Numbered from the stretch's first letter, positions 1 to 8,562 are shown. The stretch: DNA of 48,573 nt from Treponema sp. (GCA_031290455.1 JAITNP010000121.1:1-48573), one strand, 5' to 3'. Notes: generated by a model not told the origin, from the sequence alone. Numbers and translations are program-made.

Positions 1-128
1 CCACTTGACCGAAGCCGCGCAGCGGCAAGCGTGGCCGTCCTCGGATTTTCGCCGCCCCCGCCGGGTTTCCGCAGCGTTGGCCCTTTTCTATACATTACCA
101 GTATTTTGAAAGCGGTTCATGTTTTTTC

Positions 129-157
129 TTGACAAAGCGTTAATATCCCTTCATCAT
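129..157 (+). promoter_or_regulatory. sigma-70-like promoter of the EF-G paralogue
   Basis: A perfect -35 TTGACA (129-134) is followed after exactly 17 nt by CATCAT (152-157), four of six matches to the -10 consensus. The first ATG of the ORF track (156) lies inside this -10 hexamer, so it could not be translated from this promoter; transcription would begin near 163. The bases before it (1-128) are GC-rich and hold no gene I can recognise. Confidence 0.6.
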
Positions 158-191
158 GAATATGAAAGAACCTACTGCAAGGAGAACCCCT

Positions 192-2276
192 ATGAGCTAT
201 ACTACGGATCTTATCAAAAATGTTTCCATCGCCGGTCATGGCGGGACCGGCAAAACAACTCTTTTTGAACATCTGCTTTTTGTTGGGGGAGTTATTCCCA
301 AACCTGAAACAGTGGAATCCGGTAAAACTGTTGGTGATTCAAGCCCCGAAGAGATCGATCGGAAAATCTCGATTCATGCAGCCTTGGCCCATATTGAGCG
401 AAAGGGCAAAAAGATTAACTTTTTTGATACCCCCGGATCGTCCGATTTTACCGGGGATGTGATTCTGACCTTTCGGGCCTCGGAATTTGTCTTACTGACC
501 GTGGACGGCCGGGCCGGTGTTCAGATTGAGACCATCAAACTCTGGCGTAACCTTGAGGGCCGGAAAAAGCCCCGAGGTGTTTTCATTACTAAAATGGATG
601 ATGAACGGGCGGATTTTAATAAGACGCTCGCCGATATAAAGGACAAATTTAAGGCTACCCCGGTAATCCTGACCCTGCCCATGGGGAAAGGGGCTAGTTA
701 TCAGGGCGTTATTGATGTGCTGAACGAAAAGGCCTATTGGGTGCAGGGAGAAGCCGTTGAAAAGGAAGGGGCGATTCCCCCTGAGTACCAGGATGCGGTG
801 GCTGCAGCCCGGGAACGGCTTATTGAGGCTGCCGCCGAAGGGAATGACGCCCTGATGGAGCATTATATCGAACAGGGGTCCCTGGATGCCGCAGAATTAC
901 ATCAAGGGCTGGTCGAAGCCTTGGCAGATCACAAGTTCGTTCCTGCCTTTGCCGGAGTGTCCCTTAAAAACTCGGGGCTGATCCCGCTGGTAGACTTCAT
1001 CGCCGATATTGGGCCGGACCCCCGGTCCGCAAAGGATGTCAGCCGGGAAGCGGATGGAACCCTCAAGGAGCTTCCCATTGACCCGGATAGGCCTCTGGCC
1101 GCCTTGGTGATCAAGACCACCTATGATCAATTTTCGGGGAAACTTTCCTGGGTTAAAGTCATTAACGGCAGGCTCTCCGCCGATTCGGAAGCCTTCAATG
1201 TTTCGGAAAACAAAAAGGAACGCATCGGGAAGCTCTACACCTGCCAGGGTAAGAAACTGGAGGAAATCCGGGAACTCTATGCCGGGGATGTGGGGATCCT
1301 TTCGAAATCGGCAACCCTTAATACCAACAATACCCTGACCGCTGGGAACGCCTCCCTTACCTTTGTGCCCCTCCGTCTCCCCGAACCGGTCCATTCCGTG
1401 GCGGTCAACGCGGTGGCAAAGAAGGATGACGATAAACTGGGCGAATTTTTGTTGCGGGCCACCGACGAGGACAAAACCTTCCGCCATGCCTTTAACCCCG
1501 AAACCAAGGAAACCGTTATTTTCGGCATGGGGGAACTGCATGTCAACATCATTCTGGATAAGATCAAGCAGAACCAGAAGATTGAGGTCGAGACCCATAT
1601 CCCCCGGGTACCCTACCGGGAAACCATCACCAAGAAGGCTTCCGCCGAGTATACCCACAAGAAGCAGACCGGCGGACATGGCCAGTACGGTAAGGTGGTC
1701 CTGGAAATCGCCCCGCTTCCCCGGGGGGAGCAGTACAAGTTCATCAATGCCATCTTTGGGGGCGCCGTATCCCGGGGTTATATTCCGGGGGTTGAAAAGG
1801 GGGTTCTCGAAGGCATGGCCGCCGGGGTCATGGCGGGGTACCCGGTGGTGGATGTAGAGGTGAAAATCGTGGACGGCAAGGAACATCCGGTGGATTCCTC
1901 GGAACTGGCCTTTAAGCTGGCTGCGCGGAACGCCTTCCGGGAGTCGATGCGCCAGGCTGCGCCGACCCTCCTTGAGCCTATCATGAACATCACTGTCTTT
2001 GTGGAAGATAAGTATCTGGGGGACGTGATGTCCGATTTGTCGGGCAAGCGGGGCAAGATTCTGGGGCAAAACTCGATGGGGGGGGGCATTGAGGAAATCC
2101 GGGCACAGGTACCTCAAGCGGAACTCCTGCGGTATTCCATTGATCTGCGGTCCATTACCAGTGGAACCGGGTCTTTCAACGTGGAGTTTGACCACTACTC
2201 CCCGATCTCCGGTAAAATCGCCGATGAGGTCATCAAGGCTGCCCAATCATTCCGGGTACAGGAGACTGAAGAATAA
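192..2276 (+). CDS. EF-G-like translational GTPase (EF-G paralogue)
   Basis: A second-copy elongation factor G of the EF-G2/FusA2 type, 694 residues from ATG 192. A P-loop GHGGTGKTT opens the G domain, followed by the DTPGSSDF switch II/G3 motif and the TKMD G4 motif; domains II to V follow in the normal order, with the domain IV entry around KQTGGHGQYGKV. The P-loop replaces the GHIDAGKTT of canonical EF-G, which marks the paralogue group; these proteins often do not substitute for EF-G in translocation, so the exact role is uncertain. I prefer ATG 192 to ATG 156 because AAGGAGA stands 8 nt before it and because 156 falls in the promoter -10. The gene is monocistronic, ending at a hairpin terminator and facing a convergent gene. 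Confidence 0.9.
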   Translation: MSYTTDLIKNVSIAGHGGTGKTTLFEHLLFVGGVIPKPETVESGKTVGDSSPEEIDRKISIHAALAHIERKGKKINFFDTPGSSDFTGDVILTFRASEFVLLTVDGRAGVQIETIKLWRNLEGRKKPRGVFITKMDDERADFNKTLADIKDKFKATPVILTLPMGKGASYQGVIDVLNEKAYWVQGEAVEKEGAIPPEYQDAVAAARERLIEAAAEGNDALMEHYIEQGSLDAAELHQGLVEALADHKFVPAFAGVSLKNSGLIPLVDFIADIGPDPRSAKDVSREADGTLKELPIDPDRPLAALVIKTTYDQFSGKLSWVKVINGRLSADSEAFNVSENKKERIGKLYTCQGKKLEEIRELYAGDVGILSKSATLNTNNTLTAGNASLTFVPLRLPEPVHSVAVNAVAKKDDDKLGEFLLRATDEDKTFRHAFNPETKETVIFGMGELHVNIILDKIKQNQKIEVETHIPRVPYRETITKKASAEYTHKKQTGGHGQYGKVVLEIAPLPRGEQYKFINAIFGGAVSRGYIPGVEKGVLEGMAAGVMAGYPVVDVEVKIVDGKEHPVDSSELAFKLAARNAFRESMRQAAPTLLEPIMNITVFVEDKYLGDVMSDLSGKRGKILGQNSMGGGIEEIRAQVPQAELLRYSIDLRSITSGTGSFNVEFDHYSPISGKIADEVIKAAQSFRVQETEE

Positions 2277-2318
2277 AACGCCAGCGGCAGACATGCATGT
2301 CGGATAAACAAGGAGGCG

Positions 2319-2357
2319 CCGGGGCTGTTCATGAAAGGATGGCCCCGGTTTTCTTTA
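2319..2357 (+). terminator. rho-independent terminator after the EF-G paralogue
   Basis: CCGGGGC (2319-2325) pairs with GCCCCGG (2342-2348) and is followed by TTTTCTTT. The 7-bp GC stem and T-run point to termination of plus-strand transcripts; the T-run overlaps the 3' end of the convergent gene at 2355. Confidence 0.75.
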
Positions 2358-3404
2358 CTGGTACATAATCACATACGGCCGGGGATTGAGTTCAAGGACT
2401 TGCTTGGGGGAGAGGAGGGGGTTATCATATCCCGCGCCGGGGATGCTGAAATTGTAAAACAGTTTAAATCCTTTAACCGGTATATTCACCGCTTGGGCGT
2501 TCCGGGAATAGGAATCCAGTTTTTGGGCCGGATTCCCGAATCCGTCGGCGCAATGTACCAGCCGTACCCGGGTAAAGTTGGTCTTAACCTTTTCCCGCTC
2601 ATGAATCATCCAGGGCTTAAATTGATGAATCACCAGCATCCGCTCTCCGGGCAACTTGTTTTCCAGAAGGTAATCTTCCATAATTTTCTGGACCTGGTTG
2701 AGTTCCTCCGCCGTTACCACGCCGATTTCCTTCATGGGCTTCGTGGTCCGCCATTCCGGGTCCAGGGCAAGGTGGACATTAGGATACTCCAGGTAGGGGA
2801 GCATTTTCTTGATAGAATCAACCGGATGATACCGGCCAATCTGATGATCGATAAACACCAGCATATTATGTTTTAGGGCATAGTCCAGGTATGGCTGAAG
2901 CTTTGCTTTGTTAATGATACCGATTTCCCCTTCGGGCCATACGGTACCATAGATGATATAAAAAGCCCTCAGAACACCCCGGCCTCCGTTCACGGCATCG
3001 TATTCCGCTGCAAGCTTGGTAAGCCGGGCATCTAATTCTTCAATCGGGTATCTTCCGAGGATCCCCATGAGTTGGGAATTGGGATGCCCATAGTACGCAA
3101 GGATATCGTTATTGAGGAGGATAGACTGTTGATCCGCGGTGCTTTGGGCAAGGGCTTGAAATTCCTCCTCAGAAGCAACGGAATAGGGCTTGGCCGCCCC
3201 CTGGTTATTGATGCGATTAAGGTAATCTGTAAAATAAAGGGATGGAAAAAACGGCGTAGCCCTTCCCTTTCGCGCTTCCGTTCCGCTACTTAAGGATGGG
3301 GATGGATTGTTTTGGGCGTTCAGTAACAAAGGATGGATGAAAAATATCAAAAGACCCATAATTACCGGTAATACCAGGGTTAAGCGTACTTGAGCCCATA
3401 TCAT
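2355..3404 (-). CDS. secreted or membrane-anchored protein of unknown function with DPEWR motif
   Basis: 349 residues, not assigned to a characterised family. An N-terminal hydrophobic segment (about residues 8-30, ending LLLNAQ) looks like a signal peptide or anchor. The body alternates beta-like and amphipathic stretches with acidic and aromatic motifs (HLALDPEWR, MLVIHQF, VFIDHQ) spaced like strand ends of a TIM-barrel hydrolase; that fold is an inference. No Shine-Dalgarno precedes ATG 3404, and a GCCGATAA sigma-28 -10 element lies only 6 nt upstream, so either the mRNA is leaderless or translation begins at Met16. It converges on the EF-G paralogue terminator. Confidence 0.65.
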   Translation of the reverse strand: MIWAQVRLTLVLPVIMGLLIFFIHPLLLNAQNNPSPSLSSGTEARKGRATPFFPSLYFTDYLNRINNQGAAKPYSVASEEEFQALAQSTADQQSILLNNDILAYYGHPNSQLMGILGRYPIEELDARLTKLAAEYDAVNGGRGVLRAFYIIYGTVWPEGEIGIINKAKLQPYLDYALKHNMLVFIDHQIGRYHPVDSIKKMLPYLEYPNVHLALDPEWRTTKPMKEIGVVTAEELNQVQKIMEDYLLENKLPGERMLVIHQFKPWMIHEREKVKTNFTRVRLVHCADGFGNPAQKLDSYSRNAQAVNIPVKGFKLFYNFSIPGAGYDNPLLSPKQVLELNPRPYVIMYQ

Positions 3405-3410
3405 TTCTAC

Positions 3411-3418
3411 TTATCGGC
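3411..3418 (-). promoter_or_regulatory. candidate sigma-28 -10 element (GCCGATAA)
   Basis: Read on the minus strand this is GCCGATAA, identical to the flagellar sigma-28 -10 consensus. The -35 is poor: TATG stands where TAAA would be expected, 15 nt upstream. It is 6 nt before the start codon of the DPEWR protein gene. The match may be chance, but a much better sigma-28 site occurs at the neighbouring gene. Confidence 0.4.
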
Positions 3419-3562
3419 AGAAATACGAAAAATCATAAGCTGTGGTAGTGTTTTTTTCAGTGCTATCTTACCAGGTTAGTTTTAGGACAGGCTCAGAAAG
3501 AGGATGGACGAGGCATCCCACATGGAGCTGCCTACCAACTTTTGAAAGCGTGATATAATCAG

Positions 3563-3584
3563 CGTAACCGTTCACGGGGTTACG
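3563..3584. repeat. 7-bp perfect hairpin in intergenic region
   Basis: CGTAACC (3563-3569) and GGTTACG (3578-3584) form a perfect 7-bp stem with an 8-nt loop, just beyond the 3' end of the lipoprotein gene at 3652. No T-run follows on either strand, so it is not a classical terminator; it may still protect the transcript end. The rest of 3419-3651 shows nothing recognisable. Confidence 0.35.
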
Positions 3585-3651
3585 GGTATTCAGAATCGGA
3601 TATGGTCAAACCAAGCCAAGAACCAGCCGGGGACCATCAAATTTTATTCCT

Positions 3652-5202
3652 CTATTTTAAGTGATACCCTGTCTCGATACTGAAAGGACCTTGTGAAGGA
3701 TCAATACCGTGTTCATTATACAGGCCCTCAGACAGCGCGGTATATTCTTTGGAAAGGCTTGTGTTTCCCTGCCCCGCAGCGCATTTGGCGGCTTTTTTAT
3801 AGGCTAAGGGCAGGATTGACATACTCAAAGACAAGTCATTCGTGAATAATTCCTGAAAGTTGGCAAGCCCTTCGGCATACGCGCCGGTTTCGGCCTGGAT
3901 AAACGCCAGCCAGTACAGAGACCAGATGTCTTCAGGAAAAAGTTCACGGGCGTTTGTAAGAAACCGTATATTTCCCGTTTCAACTATATCGGCTATGTTC
4001 CGCCCATAGCACACTTCATTAATCAATGAAAAGAACATATACCAACCGTATAAACGCATATCTTCCAGTGAATTATGAAACCGTATCATTTCAGAGGGCT
4101 TGACGGATTCATTAAACGCATAGGATTCAAGCTCCTCCAAAGCCTGAAGCAATGATGAAGACTGTGCTCCGAGGGGGCTTCTCCACAGCGTATAGTTAAA
4201 ATGATCGCCGTAATACAGTTTTAGATAGTACAAAGTTACGAGAGATAAACTGTCCAGTTCTACTTGGCGGGCTTTCTCCAATAATGTTGGGTCTTTTAAC
4301 GCATATTCCTTTAAATACCGTGCCCAGTACCGGAGCGCCTCATCACTAGGAACATAGTTAGAGGGAGTCCCGTAATACGCTTCTTTTTCCGCTATCAATG
4401 CGTCATAATAGTTAGAAGATAGCTTATCACCATAATACCATTGAACGTCTTTCGGAAGTACAATCTTTGAACCTGAAACAGACCGCTTCCATGCATCTTC
4501 AAACTCCGGTCTGATATTGTAATCAGCGGCAAGAAAAGACAATGAAGTAAAAGCGGAACCATACCGTTTGGACAGCAGATAGCCCAGAGGCGTCCGGTCA
4601 ATGTTGGCTTCATTGCTGAAGCCGCTCCCTTTCGTTACTATTTTAACCCCGTGCGCCCCGCCGAAGTAACAGATTGCTTTTGCGTCAGTCGGCGCGTTAT
4701 TCAGTGTTTCAATGATATTTTTCGCCGAATACTCGTCACGGTAGTTTAACCAGGCAACTTCATTGGATGGATCATAGTTGTCATAGTTTTCTCCCTCTTC
4801 GGTCCATACTACCTTGAACGGATCTTTGCTGGCCGTCGATTGTTCCAGTGATAGTAACACCTGTCTTAGTTCTCTGGCTTCAACCCTATTTGCGCCTCCA
4901 CTCATCCAGGGATACATAGGCTCCAAATGGTCCCTGGTTATATTGCTTTCGCTAAAAAAATACCGGACGCCCGCGTCATAGAATTCCTGTACATGTTCCG
5001 CCAGAAACAGCTCTTCATTCATTATTATATGCGCCTCATTGATGAAGATAACTTTCTTGGTTTTAAGTTCATCAAGCAGGTATGCGGCGGCGTCCGGAGC
5101 ATCGGTATTTATCTTTTCCAGTTTTGTCACCGGCGATGTCGCGCATCCGGTTATCAAGGTGGCTGCCAACAAAAGTCCATATAGGGCGGTTCGATACTGC
5201 AT
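3652..5202 (-). CDS. ChaN/TraB-like lipoprotein
   Basis: 516 residues. A lipoprotein signal with lipobox LITGC (Cys19) places it in a membrane facing the periplasm. Residues about 40-220 contain VIFINEAHI, then GGAHG, patterns typical of the ChaN/TraB/erythromycin-esterase-like fold, whose members bind haem or act as putative metallohydrolases; the exact activity cannot be read. The C-terminal half is alpha-helical, resembling TPR-type repeats (WLAFIQAETGAYAEGLANF). TAGGAGT lies well placed before ATG 5202. It is preceded by a near-consensus sigma-28 promoter, which suggests co-regulation with late flagellar genes. The 72-residue ORF inside it is a shadow. Confidence 0.7.
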   Translation of the reverse strand: MQYRTALYGLLLAATLITGCATSPVTKLEKINTDAPDAAAYLLDELKTKKVIFINEAHIIMNEELFLAEHVQEFYDAGVRYFFSESNITRDHLEPMYPWMSGGANRVEARELRQVLLSLEQSTASKDPFKVVWTEEGENYDNYDPSNEVAWLNYRDEYSAKNIIETLNNAPTDAKAICYFGGAHGVKIVTKGSGFSNEANIDRTPLGYLLSKRYGSAFTSLSFLAADYNIRPEFEDAWKRSVSGSKIVLPKDVQWYYGDKLSSNYYDALIAEKEAYYGTPSNYVPSDEALRYWARYLKEYALKDPTLLEKARQVELDSLSLVTLYYLKLYYGDHFNYTLWRSPLGAQSSSLLQALEELESYAFNESVKPSEMIRFHNSLEDMRLYGWYMFFSLINEVCYGRNIADIVETGNIRFLTNARELFPEDIWSLYWLAFIQAETGAYAEGLANFQELFTNDLSLSMSILPLAYKKAAKCAAGQGNTSLSKEYTALSEGLYNEHGIDPSQGPFSIETGYHLK

Positions 5203-5268
5203 GCTTTTACTCCTAAGAAACGTTGTTCAAGAATACTGTTATTGGTATGCGTCAACGTATCAATGATA

Positions 5269-5295
5269 GTATCGGCACTAATAACCATGACTTTA
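5269..5295 (-). promoter_or_regulatory. sigma-28 (flagellar) promoter of the ChaN-like lipoprotein
   Basis: On the minus strand TAAAGTCA is followed, 15 nt after the TAAA, by GCCGATAC. The bacterial sigma-28 consensus is TAAA-N15-GCCGATAA, so both boxes and the spacing fit, with one mismatch in the -10. Transcription would start near 5262, giving a leader of about 60 nt to ATG 5202. The sigma factor that would read it is encoded at 18600-19388. Confidence 0.7.
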
Positions 5296-5333
5296 TTGAC
5301 TTTGCAGTGCTTGCCTGATATTGTATGGCCAAA

Positions 5334-6093
5334 TCAAATCGGAACCCCAGACCACGTCGTCCCGGACACCACCTCAGTGGACTGAACGCTCTCTACCCCC
5401 TTGTCGTTCACCGCGTTTACTTGGTAATAATCGCCACAAGGGGGAAATTCGCCCGCAGGATCACCAGCTCTGAAACAACCACGATGGTGGTCTCCTTGCT
5501 GTCTTTGAAGTGAAAGCTGATAAAGTAATTACCCGCGGCCATGGGGCTTTCAGTGTAGACCAGGGTGTTCTCCACCACCGCTACCGGTGAGGTACTCACC
5601 GCTGTATCGTCTTTAAAAACAGCGGCAGATACAATACCCGTATTATCAGGCACCGTTATCGGTGATGTTTATCGAGCCTTGCCCGCCCATCGGGGGCGCT
5701 ACCAGAACGTCCAGGGAATCGGTGGAAGCGGAGATAAGCTTATCCGTTATACTCCCTTCCAGAAACAGCGCCTTAGACGCTCCTTCCCCCTTATACACCT
5801 TCAGGGTACAATTCCAGGTTCCCCCTTGGATCGCCACTGACGCATCGGTCATGGCGGTAAATTCCGTCAGCTTGGTTTCCGCTTCCTTCTCGCCGGCAGT
5901 ACAACTCAAACGGCCCAACCCCATCTAACGAAATATCCGGTAACAGCGTCCTTCCCACCCCTTTTTTGATGCTGATGGGAATGACGAATTTCCCGTCAAG
6001 AGCCGTTCCCGTTCCCGTTCCCGGTTCTTGAAATCCCAGGTTACAGCCGCAAACCAGTGCAACCACGCATAAGCCGCACTGATACCGATACAT
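5334..6093 (-). pseudogene. decayed lipoprotein with fibronectin-III-like tail
   Basis: A single coding sense runs through several minus-strand frames. It begins MYRYQCGLCVVALVCGC, a lipoprotein signal, runs to about 5915 (SLDGVGPFELYC), continues one frame over as GEKEAETKLTEF through GGQGSINIT, shifts again near 5650 to PDNTGIVSAAVFKDD through FHFKDSKETT, and shifts a third time near 5450 to YYQVNAVNDKGVESVQSTE, which reads like the last strands of a fibronectin III domain, ending at TGA 5334. At least three frameshifts make it a pseudogene. A short tandem (GGGAAC x3, GTGTGT in protein) lies after the lipobox. The layout resembles large lipoproteins common in gut treponemes; that link is from memory. 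Confidence 0.6.
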
Positions 6094-6129
6094 CGCGCCA
6101 TGCTCTTCATAGATAGCTTGAGCCAGTTG

Positions 6130-6804
6130 TTAATTTGTATCAGCGCACGTCCGGGGCAATGATTGAGCCAGGGGAAGGATCACTAAAAACCGTCCTTCGT
6201 GGGCATATATCGCAAAGGCCCCCTCCACGACACGATTACTAATACCGAAAAAGCCTTGATCCCAGGGTAATCCTTCCAGAGGCCACTTAAGTCCCCGACT
6301 TTCTGCTTTCCAAGGCCCCAGGCCCAGGGGAAAGACCGACACCAGGCTATTCGATGGAAGGGTGCAGACCAGTTCCTGTTCCATGGTGAGGCAGCGTATA
6401 TCCTCAGCCGCAGTGAGCCAGCGGTCCGGGCACCGCTCCCGCTCAAAGAGCGAACGGATGGCGAACAGGTGATCCGTCCTGCCCCCGCCCCCGCCGACAA
6501 GCCAGGTTTCATCAACCCCTTTTTCCCAGAGAAACCGTAGCGCCAATTCCGTATCGGTATAATCCTTATCCGTGGGATACCGGATGACCCGTCCCAGTGG
6601 ATACTGTGCCAGCCGCCCCAGGTCATCCAGGGAATCCATGTCCCCCAGGATCCAGTCCGGCTGTATCCCCGCCTCCTCCGCGGCAATGAGTCCTGAATCG
6701 GCGGCAACGATAATATCCGCCCCCGCTATAAGAGAACCGCACTGCTCAGACCCCGGCCCCGCTCCACCTATAAATGCAATACCCCGCAATGGTCCCTGCT
6801 CCAT
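6130..6804 (-). CDS. thiN: thiamine pyrophosphokinase
   Basis: 224 residues, the usual size of the family, which transfers pyrophosphate from ATP to thiamine to make thiamine diphosphate in the cytoplasm. Diagnostic motifs appear in order: IVAADSG, DWILGDMDS, DKDYTDTELAL (the metal- and thiamine-binding acidic cluster) and VGGGGGRTDH. The C-terminal part contains the beta-barrel thiamine-binding domain. No strong Shine-Dalgarno is visible before ATG 6804 (only TGAAAG). TATACT lies upstream as a possible -10, without a convincing -35. It stands alone between a pseudogene and a divergent gene, so it probably serves thiamine salvage. Confidence 0.88.
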   Translation of the reverse strand: MEQGPLRGIAFIGGAGPGSEQCGSLIAGADIIVAADSGLIAAEEAGIQPDWILGDMDSLDDLGRLAQYPLGRVIRYPTDKDYTDTELALRFLWEKGVDETWLVGGGGGRTDHLFAIRSLFERERCPDRWLTAAEDIRCLTMEQELVCTLPSNSLVSVFPLGLGPWKAESRGLKWPLEGLPWDQGFFGISNRVVEGAFAIYAHEGRFLVILPLAQSLPRTCADTN

Positions 6805-6944
6805 ACTTTCAATGTAGTATACGAATATGATGTCGTCTATAAGTAGAAAAACAGCCTAAAAATCACTTGACAAGAATTTTTGTTTGTATCAAAATAATGT
6901 TCTTATGGCATTAGACTTAACCAAAGATTTGAGCCTTTTTGACA

Positions 6945-7121
6945 TTAAGCAAGTAAAAATGTTATATGGGAAGTAACGACCATACCGTCACTCATTTTCG
7001 TTCCCACACCCATGATAAGTTTATCAATCCTCTCATGCTCGGCGATTTGTTTTGGCGTGGGTTGGCGGCGTATCTCTTTGATCCCTTGCCCAATGATAGC
7101 CTTATCATGAATGACCTCCAT
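6945..7121 (-). CDS. possible small protein or gene remnant (58 aa)
   Basis: An open frame too short for the ORF track: it begins MEVIHDKAIIGQGIKEIRRQ, is charged and helix-like, and ends with a hydrophobic SHITFLLA. No Shine-Dalgarno precedes the ATG and I recognise no family. It fills much of the 393-nt gap between thiN and cca. A 23-codon plus-strand frame (6905-6976), behind a possible TTGACA (6867-6872), overlaps its end. It may be a remnant; support is weak. Confidence 0.3.
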   Translation of the reverse strand: MEVIHDKAIIGQGIKEIRRQPTPKQIAEHERIDKLIMGVGTKMSDGMVVTSHITFLLA

Positions 7122-7160
7122 ACAGTATTATGTTAAAAACGTATATTGGTAACATTGGGA

Positions 7161-7189
7161 TTGATACACATAAACAAGTATCGTATAGT
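7161..7189 (+). promoter_or_regulatory. sigma-70-like promoter of cca, with start codon at the predicted TSS
   Basis: TTGATA (7161-7166) and TATAGT (7184-7189) each match five of six consensus bases and are separated by exactly 17 nt. The predicted transcription start (about 7196-7198) coincides with ATG 7198, so the mRNA would be leaderless or nearly so; no Shine-Dalgarno precedes that ATG. Confidence 0.65.
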
Positions 7190-7197
7190 TCTTAACA

Positions 7198-8562
7198 ATG
7201 GGCAGCGTATCCATACAACCGCACATGATCCCTCCGCTGTTAAAAGAAGTGGCCGCCATATTCTCATCCCATGGGAAACAGGTATTCCTGGTGGGAGGGG
7301 TAATACGGGATATGCTCCGGGGTAAGGAAGCCACAGACTGGGACCTCGCCACGGACGCCCAGCCGGAAGAAGTGATTGCTATGTTCCAGCGGGTCATCCC
7401 CACGGGCATCAAACACGGGACCGTTACCGTCCATTTTAAGGGACATGCCCTGGAAGTAACCACCTTTCGCACCGAATCCTCTTACCGTGATGGCCGCCGC
7501 CCGGATACGGTGCAGTACGTCGCGAGTATTGAGGAGGACCTATCCCGCCGGGATTTTACCATGAACGCCCTTGCCCTGGAGCTTCCCGGAGGGCGCATCA
7601 CCGACCCCTTTGACGGTGCAGAGGACATTACGAGGCGTATCATCCGCTGTGTCGGGAACCCGGCGGAACGGTTTGCCGAGGACGGCCTGCGGACCTTACG
7701 GGCAGTACGCTTCGCCGCCCAGCTCGGTTTTGAGGTGGAATCGTCTATCATCAAGACCATCCCCCGGTTCCTCAGCGTCACCGCAAAGGTTGCCCCTGAA
7801 CGGATCCGGGATGAACTGGATAAAATCCTTGCTTCCCCACAGCCTTCCCGGGCGTTTATACCCATGGAGAAAACCGGCCTCCTGGAACTGTTCCTTCCCG
7901 AATTGGCGCAGTGTCGAGGGGTCGAACAAAAGGGGTTCCACCGCTTCGATGTACTTGACCATTCCCTATTGGCTTGTGATTTTGCCGCAGCGGAGGCGGT
8001 CCCCCTCACGGTCCGGCTTGCCGCGCTCCTTCATGACATTGGGAAACCCACCACCCGGCGGCTTGATGAAACTGGGGTATGGACCTTCTACCGTCATGAA
8101 CATGCATCCGCCCTTCTCAGCCGGAACCTGCTTTCCCGGTTCCGGTATCCTCATAGGGTGATCGATGGGACGGTCCATCTGATTAAGGAACACATGTTCC
8201 ATTATGAAGAAAACTGGAGCGACGGGGCAATACGGCGCTTCATCATCCGGGTGGGGGAAAAAAACCTGGATGATCTGTATAAACTCAGACGGGCCGATGC
8301 GTACGCCACCGCGGGGATGGAACTCCCCCCGGATTTCCTCCTCCCCCTCATCACCAGGGTCGATGCTGCCCTCGCCGAAAGCCGGGCCTTTTCCCTCAAG
8401 GACCTGTGCATTTCAGGCAAAGATCTCATGGAAATCGGGGTTACGCCGGGACCTCGGATGGGGATCATCCTCGCTGAACTCCTGGAAACGGTGGTTGACG
8501 ACCCGGAATGTAATACCCGGGAAAAGCTGCTGGAAATAGCGGAAAATTTGTATAGGCGCTGA
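7198..8562 (+). CDS. cca: CCA-adding enzyme / tRNA nucleotidyltransferase with HD domain
   Basis: 454 residues. A class II nucleotidyltransferase that builds or repairs the CCA end of tRNA (a poly(A) polymerase role is possible). The head has VGGVIRDMLRG and the catalytic DWDLAT; RRDFTMNAL follows, then the neck with the RFAEDGLRTLRAVRFA motif. An HD domain (LLHDIGKPTTRR, then HEH) occupies about residues 255-370, as in HD-fused CCA enzymes with phosphohydrolase activity. ATG 7198 lies at the predicted transcription start and has no Shine-Dalgarno; Met10 (7225) has none either. recQ follows 48 nt after the stop and may be cotranscribed. Confidence 0.93.
   Translation: MGSVSIQPHMIPPLLKEVAAIFSSHGKQVFLVGGVIRDMLRGKEATDWDLATDAQPEEVIAMFQRVIPTGIKHGTVTVHFKGHALEVTTFRTESSYRDGRRPDTVQYVASIEEDLSRRDFTMNALALELPGGRITDPFDGAEDITRRIIRCVGNPAERFAEDGLRTLRAVRFAAQLGFEVESSIIKTIPRFLSVTAKVAPERIRDELDKILASPQPSRAFIPMEKTGLLELFLPELAQCRGVEQKGFHRFDVLDHSLLACDFAAAEAVPLTVRLAALLHDIGKPTTRRLDETGVWTFYRHEHASALLSRNLLSRFRYPHRVIDGTVHLIKEHMFHYEENWSDGAIRRFIIRVGEKNLDDLYKLRRADAYATAGMELPPDFLLPLITRVDAALAESRAFSLKDLCISGKDLMEIGVTPGPRMGIILAELLETVVDDPECNTREKLLEIAENLYRR

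Noticed and set aside
897-2246. 449-residue minus-strand ORF opposite the EF-G paralogue
   Set aside because: Antisense shadow of a well-supported GTPase gene; no ribosome site or family pattern.
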